Counted from the stretch's first letter, positions 15,915-23,857 are shown. The stretch is DNA of 64,000 nucleotides from Oceanihabitans gracilariae (GCF_042684485.1 NZ_JBHULM010000011.1:806001-870000); one strand, 5' to 3'. Notes: generated by a model from the sequence alone, not told the origin. Translations and numbers: made by a program.

Positions 15915-17067
15915 TGCGCAAATAGAAATACAGCTTATTGCTAGCTTGGTTGCCATTGCTTGTGCAATTCCAGGCACTTTTTTAGTACTAAGAAAAATGG
16001 CAATGATTAGTGATGCTATTAGCCATTCCATCTTACCAGGAATTGTCATTGGTTTTTTTATAACCCAAGACCTCAACTCTCCACTACTTATTTTACTAGC
16101 AGCTTTAACAGGTATTATTACCGTTGTTATGGTAGAATACATTCAAAAAACAGGATTGGTAAAAGAAGACACTGCTATTGGTTTAGTTTTTCCTGCCTTA
16201 TTTAGTATTGGTGTTATTTTAATAGCCAAAAATGCCAATGATGTACATTTAGATGTCGATGCTGTTTTATTAGGCGAATTAGCATTTGCTCCTTTTGATA
16301 GATTACACATTCAAGGAACAGATGTTGGACCAAAATCACTATGGATTATTGGTGCTATTTTAGTAGTTACAGTTGCCTTGCTTTTCGCCTTTTTTAAAGA
16401 ATTAAAACTAAGCACCTTTGATAAAGGGTTGGCAGCATCTTTAGGTTTTTCGCCTGCAGTTATACATTATGGCTTAATGTCTGTTTCTTCTATTACAACC
16501 GTTGGTGCTTTTGATGCTGTTGGTGCTATTTTGGTAGTAGCACTAATGATTGCTCCTGCTGCAACTGCGTATTTATTAACTACAGATTTAAAAAAAATGT
16601 TAGCGCTCGCTATTAGTTTTGGTATTTTAAGTGCTATTTCAGGATATTGGTTTGCACATTGGTTAGATGCTTCTATAGCTGGATCGATTACTACCATGTT
16701 AGGTGTTATCTTTTTAATCGTGTTTTTATTTGCACCAAGCAAAGGCATTATAGCTGTTATATATAGAGAAAAACAACAACGCTCAGAAGTATCTTTATTG
16801 ACTTTTTTATTGCATTTAAAAAACCATACCGAAGAACGCGAACGCCATGTAAACCATTTACAAGAACATATAAACTGGCAAAAAGTTAGAGCTAAAACGG
16901 TTTTAGATTTGGCATTAAAAAACAATATGATTACCATTAATAAAAACATTGTTTCTTTAACAGATAAAGGAGATACTTTTACCTCTAAAGCTATTGATTA
17001 TATCATTACCAATGAAGATGCTCAAATTGAAGATATGAAAGATGACTTCTTCCTTTTTAGAGGATAA
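15907..17067 (+). CDS. Second metal ABC importer permease with C-terminal winged-helix-like tail
   Basis: 386 residues, the partner of the preceding permease (8-nt overlap). The membrane part (about 1-285) shows IPGTFLVLRKMAMISDAIS and ALMIAPAATAYLL. The C-terminal 100 residues are soluble: a His/Glu-rich stretch (HTEERERHVNHLQEH) and a wing-like VSLTDKGDTFTSKAID, ending MKDDFFLFRG. Both permeases carrying a tail implies a heterodimeric pair of cytoplasmic domains. The metal-rich residues could bind cargo metal. It is the last gene of the importer cluster. Confidence 0.9.
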   Translation: MNSAQIEIQLIASLVAIACAIPGTFLVLRKMAMISDAISHSILPGIVIGFFITQDLNSPLLILLAALTGIITVVMVEYIQKTGLVKEDTAIGLVFPALFSIGVILIAKNANDVHLDVDAVLLGELAFAPFDRLHIQGTDVGPKSLWIIGAILVVTVALLFAFFKELKLSTFDKGLAASLGFSPAVIHYGLMSVSSITTVGAFDAVGAILVVALMIAPAATAYLLTTDLKKMLALAISFGILSAISGYWFAHWLDASIAGSITTMLGVIFLIVFLFAPSKGIIAVIYREKQQRSEVSLLTFLLHLKNHTEERERHVNHLQEHINWQKVRAKTVLDLALKNNMITINKNIVSLTDKGDTFTSKAIDYIITNEDAQIEDMKDDFFLFRG

Positions 17068-17723
17068 ATAGAGTAAGTCTTGCAATACAGAGCGTAAATA
17101 TTATTCAGAACACAACGAAGAACGATTTGTCATTCAGAACGTAGCGAAGAATATTGTGTCATTCAGAGCACAGCGAAGAATCTCTACTAATAAACTTACA
17201 TTTTACCATATAGATTCTTCAGTCGTAACTCCTTCTGAATGACAATTTCATTTTATTTGTGTTTGTTTATGTTTTCAGAACCTAAGTACCATTCAGAGTA
17301 CAACAAAAAACCATGTGTCATGCAAAGCGCAGCGAAGAACGATTTGTCATTCAGAGCGCAGCGAAGAATCTTTAGTAATGAATTTACATTTTGCTTATAG
17401 ATTCTTCAGTCGTTCCTCCTTCTGAATGACAATTTTATTTATGTTTGTTTATGTTTTCAGAACCGAAGTACCATTCAGAGTACAACAAAAAAACTTGTGT
17501 CATTCAAAGCGCAGGGAAGAATATTATGTCATTCAGAGCGTAGCGAAGAATCTCTAGTAATGAATTTACATTTTACCATATAGATTCTTCAGTCGTACCT
17601 CCTTCTGAATGACATAGGTGTAGCTTTTTGTCATTCAGAGCGCAGCGAAGAATCTCTAAAAAACCACATTATAAAACGTAAGTTTTATATTTAATACCGA
17701 CTTTTGTAAACAAAACAAGCATC
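17068..17723. repeat. Tandem approx. 185-bp hairpin repeats (geneless region)
   Basis: No gene is visible in this 656-nt gap. Three tandem units begin with TCATTCAGAG at 17159, 17347 and 17529 (spacings 188 and 182 nt), with degenerate copies before them and a partial one at 17631. Each unit has TCATTCAGA...AAGAATCT followed about 40 nt later by AGATTCTT...TCTGAATGA, so it can fold into a long hairpin. It resembles interspersed REP-like elements and has no spacers like a CRISPR. Its effect on the upstream importer mRNA is unknown. Confidence 0.85.
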
Positions 17724-17870
17724 ATGAAAATACTAGAATACCTAACAGGAAAAGAAGGAATACTAATTCTTGGACTAATTGTTACAGTAGTCTATTTTAT
17801 TAGAAAGTGGAAAGAAAAACGCTATTTTAAGAGTGTTGAAAAAAAAGTAAACAGTAAAAAGAAAAATTAA
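17724..17870 (+). CDS. 48-residue single-helix membrane protein
   Basis: Starts MKILEYLTGKEGILILGLIV; one hydrophobic helix (about 11-26) followed by a strongly basic tail (RKWKEKRYFKSVEKKVNSKK). No family recognised. It is convergent with the DjlA-like gene and the two stops share 3 nt. A GACTTTTG about 25 nt upstream may be its -7 element. It could be a real small membrane protein; the compact start and positive-inside topology support this. Confidence 0.5.
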   Translation: MKILEYLTGKEGILILGLIVTVVYFIRKWKEKRYFKSVEKKVNSKKKN

Positions 17871-18652
17871 AAACCCCTTTCTTTTTGTAGTTGCTCGTAC
17901 GCTTTTTGTACTTGTTTAAATTTTTCTTCAGCTCCTTTTTTATGCTCTTCACCAAGATGCTCTACCTTATCAGGATGGTATTTTTTAGCCATTTTTCTAT
18001 AGGCTTTTTTAATCTCATCTACAGTAGCAGATTTTGTAATTTCTAAAATCTTATAGGCATTATCACTGCTATTATAAAACATTGCTTTAATACTGCTATA
18101 ATCACTAGCATTGATACCTAAATAACCAGCAATAGTATAGATTTGGCTTTCTTCATCTTCGGTCACCATCCCATCTGCTTTGGCTATTCCAAAAAGAAAA
18201 TGCATCAATTGCAAACGAGACGAATGATCCATCATTTGCTTTATTTGAACACATACTTGACGTAAAGGTATGGTTTGCTTATTTATGCCTTTAAAAAGCT
18301 TAAATGCCTTGTTAGCTCTATCTTTACCATACATGCTCACAAATTGATTACGCACAAAATCTAACTCTCTTTGATCTTGTACACCATCTGCTTTTATTAC
18401 TACTGAGGCAAGTACTAGTAAGCTTACTTCAAAATCACCAGAAGTGGTTTGCGCTCTACGTTGTTGCTGACTTCTGCAACTTCCGCCTCCATATTCTGTT
18501 CTACCTCTTTTACTACCTTGATCAATAGTAAAACCTCCTTTTCCAGAAGATAGTGTATCTACAAAACTCCCAAGTGCTAACCCTACAATGGCACCAATTG
18601 GCCCTCCAAAGGACCATCCTAAAGATGCTCCAATCCATTTTCCAAAACTCAT
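17867..18652 (-). CDS. DjlA-like membrane-anchored J-domain protein (TerB + DnaJ)
   Basis: 261 residues. The N-terminal Gly-rich membrane segment (SLGWSFGGPIGAIVGLALGS) is followed by a Gly/Gln/Arg-rich linker. A TerB-like helical domain occupies about 72-185 (VVIKADGVQDQRELDFVR, GIAKADGMVTEDEE), and the C-terminal J domain (about 198-261) has HPD at 226-228. It stimulates DnaK at the membrane. Its own promoter is visible. It is divergent from the bacilliredoxin gene and convergent with the 48-residue gene. Confidence 0.92.
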   Translation of the reverse strand: MSFGKWIGASLGWSFGGPIGAIVGLALGSFVDTLSSGKGGFTIDQGSKRGRTEYGGGSCRSQQQRRAQTTSGDFEVSLLVLASVVIKADGVQDQRELDFVRNQFVSMYGKDRANKAFKLFKGINKQTIPLRQVCVQIKQMMDHSSRLQLMHFLFGIAKADGMVTEDEESQIYTIAGYLGINASDYSSIKAMFYNSSDNAYKILEITKSATVDEIKKAYRKMAKKYHPDKVEHLGEEHKKGAEEKFKQVQKAYEQLQKERGF

Positions 18653-18671
18653 GTATTTATTTTTAAAAATT

Positions 18672-18679
18672 CAAATATA
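18672..18679 (-). promoter_or_regulatory. -7 promoter element of the DjlA-like gene
   Basis: TATATTTG on the minus strand (TAnnTTTG), 20 nt upstream of the ATG at 18652. Confidence 0.6.
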
Positions 18680-18870
18680 CTATTTGTTAGTTATAATGCA
18701 GAGGGTTTTGTTACATAACCCTTCTGCCATTTTGTAACAGCTTTAGTTAAAAAAATAGAAGTTCACTTAATAAGATTCCGTTTTACAACAGAATAAATTG
18801 GGTTAGTGCATTTTTCTGCGTCATTCTGTCTTTAAAAATGACCATCACATTAAATTGCATGGTTTTTGAT

Positions 18871-18878
18871 TATCTTTG
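18871..18878 (+). promoter_or_regulatory. -7 promoter element of the bacilliredoxin gene
   Basis: TATCTTTG (TAnnTTTG), 36 nt upstream of the ATG at 18914. It lies downstream of the in-frame TTG at 18866, ruling that codon out. Confidence 0.6.
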
Positions 18879-18913
18879 CACCAAATAGATTTATAAATAT
18901 AAAATTACAAGAT

Positions 18914-19324
18914 ATGTATCCAGCAGAATTAGTAAAACCAATGCGTGAAGACTTAACAAACGTAGGTTTTGAAGAATTACACACTGTTGCAGATGTGGAT
19001 GCTGCAATTGCAAAAGAAGGAACAACTTTAGTAGTTGTAAATTCTGTTTGTGGTTGTGCAGCAGCTAATGCAAGACCAGGAGCTAGAATGAGTTTACAAA
19101 ACGCAAAAAAACCAGACCATATAACTACGGTTTTTGCTGGTGTAGACAAAGAAGCAGTAGATAAAGCACGTGAATATATGATTCCTTTTCCTCCTAGCTC
19201 ACCATGTATGGCGCTATTTAAAAACGGAGAATTAGTGCATATGCTAGAGCGTCACCATATTGAAGGAAGACCTGCAGAAATGATTGCAGAAAACCTTATG
19301 GATGCTTATAACGAACATTGCTAG
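18914..19324 (+). CDS. BrxA/BrxB-family bacilliredoxin
   Basis: 136 residues, the normal length for the YphP/YqiW family, with the CGC active site C46-G47-C48 in NSVCGCAAANARPG. The family reverses bacillithiol or other low-molecular-weight thiol adducts on protein cysteines in the cytoplasm. The gene is monocistronic, with its own -7 element and a hairpin terminator 47 nt after the stop. The ATG was chosen because the upstream TTG precedes the promoter. Confidence 0.92.
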   Translation: MYPAELVKPMREDLTNVGFEELHTVADVDAAIAKEGTTLVVVNSVCGCAAANARPGARMSLQNAKKPDHITTVFAGVDKEAVDKAREYMIPFPPSSPCMALFKNGELVHMLERHHIEGRPAEMIAENLMDAYNEHC

Positions 19325-19370
19325 AACCTTTTAGCTTTTATATGTTAAAATAGGCAAACAATTAGTATTA

Positions 19371-19398
19371 AACCACGTTTTATAGACGTGGTTTTTTT
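19371..19398 (+). terminator. Terminator of the bacilliredoxin gene
   Basis: Stem AACCACGT/ACGTGGTT (8 bp, 7-nt loop) followed by a run of T to 19398. The GTG at 19388 lies inside it, so it cannot start the next gene. Confidence 0.85.
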
Positions 19399-19423
19399 AT
19401 TTTTGAAGGATATTTATTATATT

Positions 19424-20164
19424 ATGATGAGAAAACTATTAGCATACCCTTTAACCTGTATATATTATCTTTTTTTTGGGATGTCTTTATTAATATTTCA
19501 TCCTATACAATGGTTTTGCTTTAATATTTTAGGCTATCAAGCGCATAAAAAAAGTGTAGATATTTTACAGTTTTGTTTAATGCGATGTGTTAACCTTTTA
19601 GGTTCTAGACATTCCTTTTACAACGCGTATACTACAGACACTTCACAGCCTGTAATAATAGTTTCTAACCACCAAAGCATGGCTGATATTCCGCCATTAA
19701 TGTGGTATTTTAGAAAACACCATGTTAAATTTGTAAGTAAAAAAGAATTAGGCAAAGGTATACCTAGTGTTTCTTATAACTTGCGTCATGGAGGTTCTGT
19801 TTTAATAGACAGAAAAAACGCACGTCAATCTATTGTTGCTATTCGTAAATTTGCAGACTATATAAAAGCTACAAATCGTGCAGCAGTAATTTTTCCGGAA
19901 GGAACTAGAAGTCGTGACGGAAAACCTAAACCTTTTCGTACTAAAGGATTAGAAACACTAATAAAATATATACCTAACGCTGTAATTATACCTGTTACTA
20001 TTAATAATTCATGGAAAAATCTATGCTATGGAAAATTTCCGTTAGGCATAGGAAATCACTTAACTTTTACAGCACACAAACCCGTTAAACTTAGTGATTT
20101 TGAATCTAAAGAATTATTACTAGAACATATTGAATCAACAATTGTAAATAGCATTAAACTATAA
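19424..20164 (+). CDS. 1-acyl-sn-glycerol-3-phosphate acyltransferase (PlsC family)
   Basis: 246 residues from this ATG (the Met three bases later is equally possible). The first helix is LLAYPLTCIYYLFFGMSLLI. It has the catalytic NHQSMAD (HX4D) and the substrate motif FPEGTRS. It makes phosphatidic acid at the inner membrane. The gene is followed after 4 nt by an acyl-ACP desaturase, which suggests a small lipid-synthesis operon continuing into an HD hydrolase. Confidence 0.92.
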   Translation: MMRKLLAYPLTCIYYLFFGMSLLIFHPIQWFCFNILGYQAHKKSVDILQFCLMRCVNLLGSRHSFYNAYTTDTSQPVIIVSNHQSMADIPPLMWYFRKHHVKFVSKKELGKGIPSVSYNLRHGGSVLIDRKNARQSIVAIRKFADYIKATNRAAVIFPEGTRSRDGKPKPFRTKGLETLIKYIPNAVIIPVTINNSWKNLCYGKFPLGIGNHLTFTAHKPVKLSDFESKELLLEHIESTIVNSIKL

Positions 20165-20168
20165 AATT

Positions 20169-21155
20169 ATGTCCATAAAAAATGTAAGATTAGAAGTAAT
20201 GTCGTTTTTAGAAAAAGACATAGACGCACTAATTCAAAAATATTTAATTCCTGTAGACACTATCTGGCAACCAACAGATTTTTTACCAAATAGTGAAGGA
20301 AATCATTTTTTTGAAGAAGTAAAAGAAATTAGAGAATTAGCCAAAGAGTTACCTTATGATTTTTGGGTAGTTTTAGTAGGTGATATGATTACCGAAGAAG
20401 CATTACCAACCTATGAGTCTTGGTTAATGAATGTAGAAGGTGTAGATCAAACCGGAAGAAACGGATGGTCTAAATGGGTTAGCCATTGGACAGCTGAAGA
20501 GAACAGACATGGTGACGTACTTAACAAATACCTATACCTTTCTGGACGTGTAAACATGAAAGAAATTGAAAAAACCACACAGCATCTTATTGCTGATGGT
20601 TTTGATATTGGTACAGATAGAGATCCTTATAAAAACTTTTTATATACTAGTTTTCAAGAACTAGCTACTTATATTTCTCACAATAGAGTAGCAAAAATTG
20701 CAAAACAAAAAGGCAACAAACAACTTTCTAAAATGTGTAAGATTATTTCTGGAGACGAAATGAGACACCATCATGCATACTGTGAGTTTGTAGAGCGAAT
20801 TTTTGCTGTAGACCCAAGTGAAATGATGCTTGCATTTCAATACATGATGAAACAAAAAATTACCATGCCTGCACATTTTTTAAGAGAGTCTGGAAATAAA
20901 ATCAGTACTGCTTTTGAAGAATTTTCTAACACAGCACAACGTATTGGTGTTTACACAGCTACAGATTATGTGGATATTTTAGAAAAGCTTATTAATCGTT
21001 GGGAAATAGATAAAGTTACAAATCTTACAGATGAAGCCGAAAAAGCTAGAGATTACCTTATGAAACTTCCTTCTAGAATGATTCGTATTGCAGAACGCAT
21101 GAAAATATCTGATAATTCTTTTGAATTTAAATGGGTAGAACCTGCAAAATTATAA
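20169..21155 (+). CDS. Acyl-ACP desaturase (ferritin-like di-iron)
   Basis: A 328-residue soluble type 2 fatty acid desaturase. Both di-iron half-motifs are present: EENRHG and DEMRHHH, plus the upstream VGDMITEEALPTYE. It introduces a double bond into acyl-ACP. The length fits bacterial and plant stearoyl-ACP desaturases. It lies directly downstream of the acyltransferase (4 nt) and 6 nt upstream of the HD-domain gene. Confidence 0.93.
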   Translation: MSIKNVRLEVMSFLEKDIDALIQKYLIPVDTIWQPTDFLPNSEGNHFFEEVKEIRELAKELPYDFWVVLVGDMITEEALPTYESWLMNVEGVDQTGRNGWSKWVSHWTAEENRHGDVLNKYLYLSGRVNMKEIEKTTQHLIADGFDIGTDRDPYKNFLYTSFQELATYISHNRVAKIAKQKGNKQLSKMCKIISGDEMRHHHAYCEFVERIFAVDPSEMMLAFQYMMKQKITMPAHFLRESGNKISTAFEEFSNTAQRIGVYTATDYVDILEKLINRWEIDKVTNLTDEAEKARDYLMKLPSRMIRIAERMKISDNSFEFKWVEPAKL

Positions 21156-21161
21156 AAACCA

Positions 21162-21818
21162 ATGCCTAATCACCAGATTATTGAAGCTACTAAAGCCTTT
21201 GTAAAAGACAAACTTAAAAACGCAGAAGGTGGTCACGATTGGTTTCATATAGAGCGTGTATACAACAACACGCTACTTATTGCCAAAAGTGAAGATGTAG
21301 ATACATTAGTAGTTTCTTTAGCTGCTCTTTTACATGATATTGCTGACAGCAAATTTCATGATGGAGATGATTCGGTTGGACCTCGAGTAGCTCGAAAATT
21401 TTTAACAGAACAACAGATTAATACCACAACAATAGAGCATGTGGTAAAAATTATAGCAAATATGTCTTTTAACAAATCGTTAGAAGGCATTGCTGCTTTT
21501 ACCTCTAAAGAGCTAGAAGTAGTACAAGATGCAGACAGGTTAGATGCTATTGGTGCTATTGGTATTGCACGTTGTTTTAATTATGGTGGTTTTAAAAACA
21601 GAGCCCTTTACAATCCTGACATTAAACCAAACTTAAAAATGAGTGCTGCAGCGTATAAAAAATCGGATGCTCCTACCATTAACCATTTTTACGAAAAACT
21701 ATTACTGCTAAAAGATAAAATGAATACCACAACAGGCAAGCGTATTGCACAAGAAAGACACCAATATATGGAAGGCTTTTTAACGCAATTTTACGCAGAG
21801 TGGAATGGCGAAAAATAA
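21162..21818 (+). CDS. HD-domain phosphohydrolase (YedJ-like)
   Basis: 218 residues. HDWFHIERVYNN and LLHDIADSKFHDG give the metal-binding H...HD...D set of the HD superfamily. It is a predicted cytoplasmic phosphohydrolase with unknown substrate. Last gene of the acyltransferase-desaturase run (6-nt gap). Its stop lies just before a CTAGTT-containing segment that may mark the left edge of the cassette-like block. Confidence 0.88.
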   Translation: MPNHQIIEATKAFVKDKLKNAEGGHDWFHIERVYNNTLLIAKSEDVDTLVVSLAALLHDIADSKFHDGDDSVGPRVARKFLTEQQINTTTIEHVVKIIANMSFNKSLEGIAAFTSKELEVVQDADRLDAIGAIGIARCFNYGGFKNRALYNPDIKPNLKMSAAAYKKSDAPTINHFYEKLLLLKDKMNTTTGKRIAQERHQYMEGFLTQFYAEWNGEK

Positions 21819-21853
21819 ACCCTAAATCTTTACTAGCTAGTTGTGCCCAATTT

Positions 21854-22396
21854 ATGAAAAACACGTACCAAATTGAAAAACCTACTTCTGAAACAAACTA
21901 TTTTACAATAGGAATTAAGTATGTTGTACTATTTATCGTTCTGTTTTTGGCAAGTTGGATTGCGATTCCATTATTCATTGCAAAAGGACGAGGAAGTCGA
22001 ATCAATTCTGTTGTGGAATTTTTAGCGGAAAATCCTATTATTTTTAGTTTGCTGTTTTCTGTTTCGATTATTAGTTGGTTTATTTTTCGGATTAAAAAAA
22101 AATATAAGTACGGAGAAGTTTATAAAATAAAATTTGACGATGTAAAAAAAGTGCTGAATATTTGGACAGTCAACACAATGAATCAAGCGGAAAAATTATT
22201 TAATTACGATTATGAAACTATTGATTTTAAATTATATAAATCTGACGATGCGCTTTTTGGAAAACAAAGAATTTTACATATTATAAAAAACGAAAAAGCA
22301 TTACACGAAATTAATTTTGACAGAACTGCTTGGTGTCGGAATGATAAACTTGAAAAGTTAATTGAACGAATAAAAACTGGGCACAACAATGTATAA
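21854..22396 (+). CDS. Hypothetical membrane protein in cassette-like block
   Basis: 180 residues, not recognised. Two membrane helices (about 22-44 and 58-78, the second ending FRIKKKYKYGE) precede a soluble C-terminal domain of about 100 residues. I chose the ATG at 21854; an upstream GTG at 21800 would overlap the HD gene. The last residues, GHNNV, and the stop are encoded by the 5' end of a folded repeat. The other membrane gene of the block ends the same way (SHNNV), which is a mark of cassette-type insertion. Confidence 0.6.
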   Translation: MKNTYQIEKPTSETNYFTIGIKYVVLFIVLFLASWIAIPLFIAKGRGSRINSVVEFLAENPIIFSLLFSVSIISWFIFRIKKKYKYGEVYKIKFDDVKKVLNIWTVNTMNQAEKLFNYDYETIDFKLYKSDDALFGKQRILHIIKNEKALHEINFDRTAWCRNDKLEKLIERIKTGHNNV

Positions 22397-22516
22397 AAAT
22401 AATTGCTAAATTAGTGCTTAACCAAAGGTCGTTGCTATTTTGTTACGTCTGATTTTCCTGCGGAAAATCCTCGCACACAAAACCGCAACTATTCTTATAC
22501 GCAACCGTTAGCAATA
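22381..22516. repeat. Folded cassette-boundary repeat A (attC-like)
   Basis: Begins in the 3' end of the preceding gene. Long arms GTATAAAAATAATTGC (22391-22406) and GCAACTATTCTTATAC (22485-22500) pair with only two G-T mismatches. An inner GATTTTCC/GGAAAATC hairpin lies at 22451-22468, and GCAACCGTTAGC closes the element. The CCG[CT]AACTATTCTTATA segment recurs in repeat B. The shape is integron attC-like, but no exact GTTRRRY/RYYYAAC core pair is found. Confidence 0.7.
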
Positions 22517-22567
22517 ATTCGGACATGATTCGTATTTGATGTATATTTACACCAAAACCATATAATT

Positions 22568-22807
22568 ATGTCAAGACAGAGTATATCATTTACCAAACCT
22601 AACGATGAATGGTTAAAAGAACAAGTGAATAAAAATGAATATTCAAGTAAAAGCGAATTAGTAAACGATTTAATAAGACAAGCTAGAAAACAGCAAATAC
22701 AAATTGACTGGGTTCGAGCAAAACTGAATAATGCTGAAAAAAGCGGATTTACGAATGACACTAAGAATGAAATCTTAGCCCAATCAAAGTCCTTATTAAA
22801 TGGCTAA
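22568..22807 (+). CDS. ParD-like ribbon-helix-helix antitoxin
   Basis: 79 residues. The N-terminal ribbon-helix-helix reads SISFTKPNDEWLKEQV...SSKSELVNDLIRQA; the acidic/Lys-rich tail probably wraps the toxin. It represses its own promoter and neutralises the downstream ParE-like toxin, which overlaps it by 8 nt. The small gene order and overlap are typical of type II toxin-antitoxin pairs. Confidence 0.88.
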   Translation: MSRQSISFTKPNDEWLKEQVNKNEYSSKSELVNDLIRQARKQQIQIDWVRAKLNNAEKSGFTNDTKNEILAQSKSLLNG

Positions 22808-23087
22808 TTACAGATTAAGTAACGAAGCTAATAACGATTTAATTAGAATTCATCATTACGCAGTTCAAAAATTTGAAATAACTCAAGCCGATAAGTATTT
22901 TGAATCCTTTTTTGAATATTTTGACATTATTTCTCAAAGACCTTTTTCTTTTGAGTCAGTTGACTACATTAAAAAAGACTACAGGAGATGTGTTTGCGGA
23001 ATAGATAGTATCTACTATAAAATAAATAATAACGTTGTTGAAATAATGGCAATTGTAGGAAGACAAGATTTAAACGACATACTGTAA
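22800..23087 (+). CDS. ParE-like toxin (RelE/ParE superfamily)
   Basis: 95 residues of the compact RelE/ParE fold: YRLSNEANNDLIRIHHYA at the start, and the C-terminal strands CGIDSIYYKINNNVVEIMAIVGRQD. ParE toxins inhibit DNA gyrase; the superfamily also includes ribosome-dependent RNases, so the target is not certain. It overlaps the antitoxin gene by 8 nt. The pair sits between folded repeats, where it could stabilise the cassette block. Confidence 0.88.
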   Translation: MANYRLSNEANNDLIRIHHYAVQKFEITQADKYFESFFEYFDIISQRPFSFESVDYIKKDYRRCVCGIDSIYYKINNNVVEIMAIVGRQDLNDIL

Positions 23088-23100
23088 TCTCAATAATAAA

Positions 23101-23153
23101 AACTGTTGTCAACACTATATATAATATATTACTAGTTATAGTCTACCTACGGA
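23101..23153. repeat. Degenerate cassette-boundary repeat C
   Basis: Contains GTCAACACTATATATAATATATTACTAGT, which aligns loosely with the left arm of repeat A (CAACAATGTATAAAAATAATTGCTA). The right arm is missing. It separates the toxin-antitoxin pair from the next gene. Weak assignment. Confidence 0.35.
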
Positions 23154-23162
23154 AAACAAAAA

Positions 23163-23726
23163 ATGGAAGTATATAAAAGGATTATTGAAATAATGGATGC
23201 GAATCTAATTTTCTGCCTCATTCCAATAATTCTAACTTTAATGATTGTTGAACGCTTCTTCAAAAACCGATTTGAAACAAGAAAAGCACTGCGTTTAATT
23301 TGCTGGATTATCATCATTTATACCATAGTCACCTTTACATTCTATTTCATAGGAATGGCTATAAATCCAGAGGAATATGCTTTTATTAATAGAGCAACTG
23401 GACCTTATGCTTGGGCTTATTGGCTCATGCTTTTATCTGCCTTAATTTTGCCGCTCACTTTACGCATTAAAAAATTAGCTTCAAAATTCTGGTATGTGCT
23501 TTTAGTGGCATTTGCAATGAAAATCGGAATGTATTTTGAACGATTTACGCTAATGGTCACTAGTTTTCACCGAAATTATTTGCCAAAAAATGGAAATACG
23601 GAATCAATAAACTTATTCGCATTCGGAATTGGAATGACGTTTCTTCAAGGCGTTATAATTACAGTTTTAACTTTAGGAATATTTCAACTAATAAAAAAGA
23701 AAAAAAGCAGCCACAACAACGTATAA
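23163..23726 (+). CDS. ActC/NrfD-like half protein in cassette-like block
   Basis: 187 residues with about five membrane helices. The text NPEEYAFINRATGPYAWAYW, then KIGMYFERFTLMVTSFHRNY and LP, closely resembles the C-terminal half of ActC-type NrfD quinol-oxidoreductase subunits (YAFINRAFGPYAWAYW; NIGMWFERFVIVVTSLHRDFLP, recalled from family knowledge). A full ActC is more than twice as long and none of its partners is present. The gene ends SSHNNV*, encoded by a folded repeat. It may be a decayed fragment or a small cassette protein that interferes with the complex. Confidence 0.6.
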   Translation: MEVYKRIIEIMDANLIFCLIPIILTLMIVERFFKNRFETRKALRLICWIIIIYTIVTFTFYFIGMAINPEEYAFINRATGPYAWAYWLMLLSALILPLTLRIKKLASKFWYVLLVAFAMKIGMYFERFTLMVTSFHRNYLPKNGNTESINLFAFGIGMTFLQGVIITVLTLGIFQLIKKKKSSHNNV

Positions 23727-23830
23727 AAAGGATTGTGGTTTTGTGTTAAAACAAAGAAAGTTACGTATTTGCTACACTTCTTTTTCCTTCAAAAAATCTT
23801 TGCATACAAATCCGTAACTATTCTTATATA
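23711..23830. repeat. Folded cassette-boundary repeat B
   Basis: Starts CCACAACAACGTATAA over the stop codon of the preceding gene. The left arm (23721-23745) pairs imperfectly with CATACAAATCC...CTATTCTTATAT (about 23802-23830). It shares CCG[CT]AACTATTCTTATA, GTTACGT and the CAACAAYGTATAA start with repeat A. Its outer right end is lost, so the array seems to stop here. Confidence 0.65.
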
Positions 23831-23857
23831 AATATCTATTTATTTTCCTGTTGCCTT

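Noticed and set aside
17101..17660. CRISPR array
   Set aside because: Repeats are about 185 bp apart, are long hairpins, and the sequence between them is itself repeated; no short unique spacers and no cas genes nearby.
18702..18722. Terminator AGGGTT...AACCCT between the DjlA-like and bacilliredoxin genes
   Set aside because: The genes are divergent, so no transcript ends here, and there is no T-run. It could be an operator, but nothing supports that.
22381..23830. Canonical integron with attC sites
   Set aside because: The repeats fold similarly, but exact RYYYAAC/GTTRRRY core boxes are not found and no integrase gene is in the window. Kept only as attC-like.
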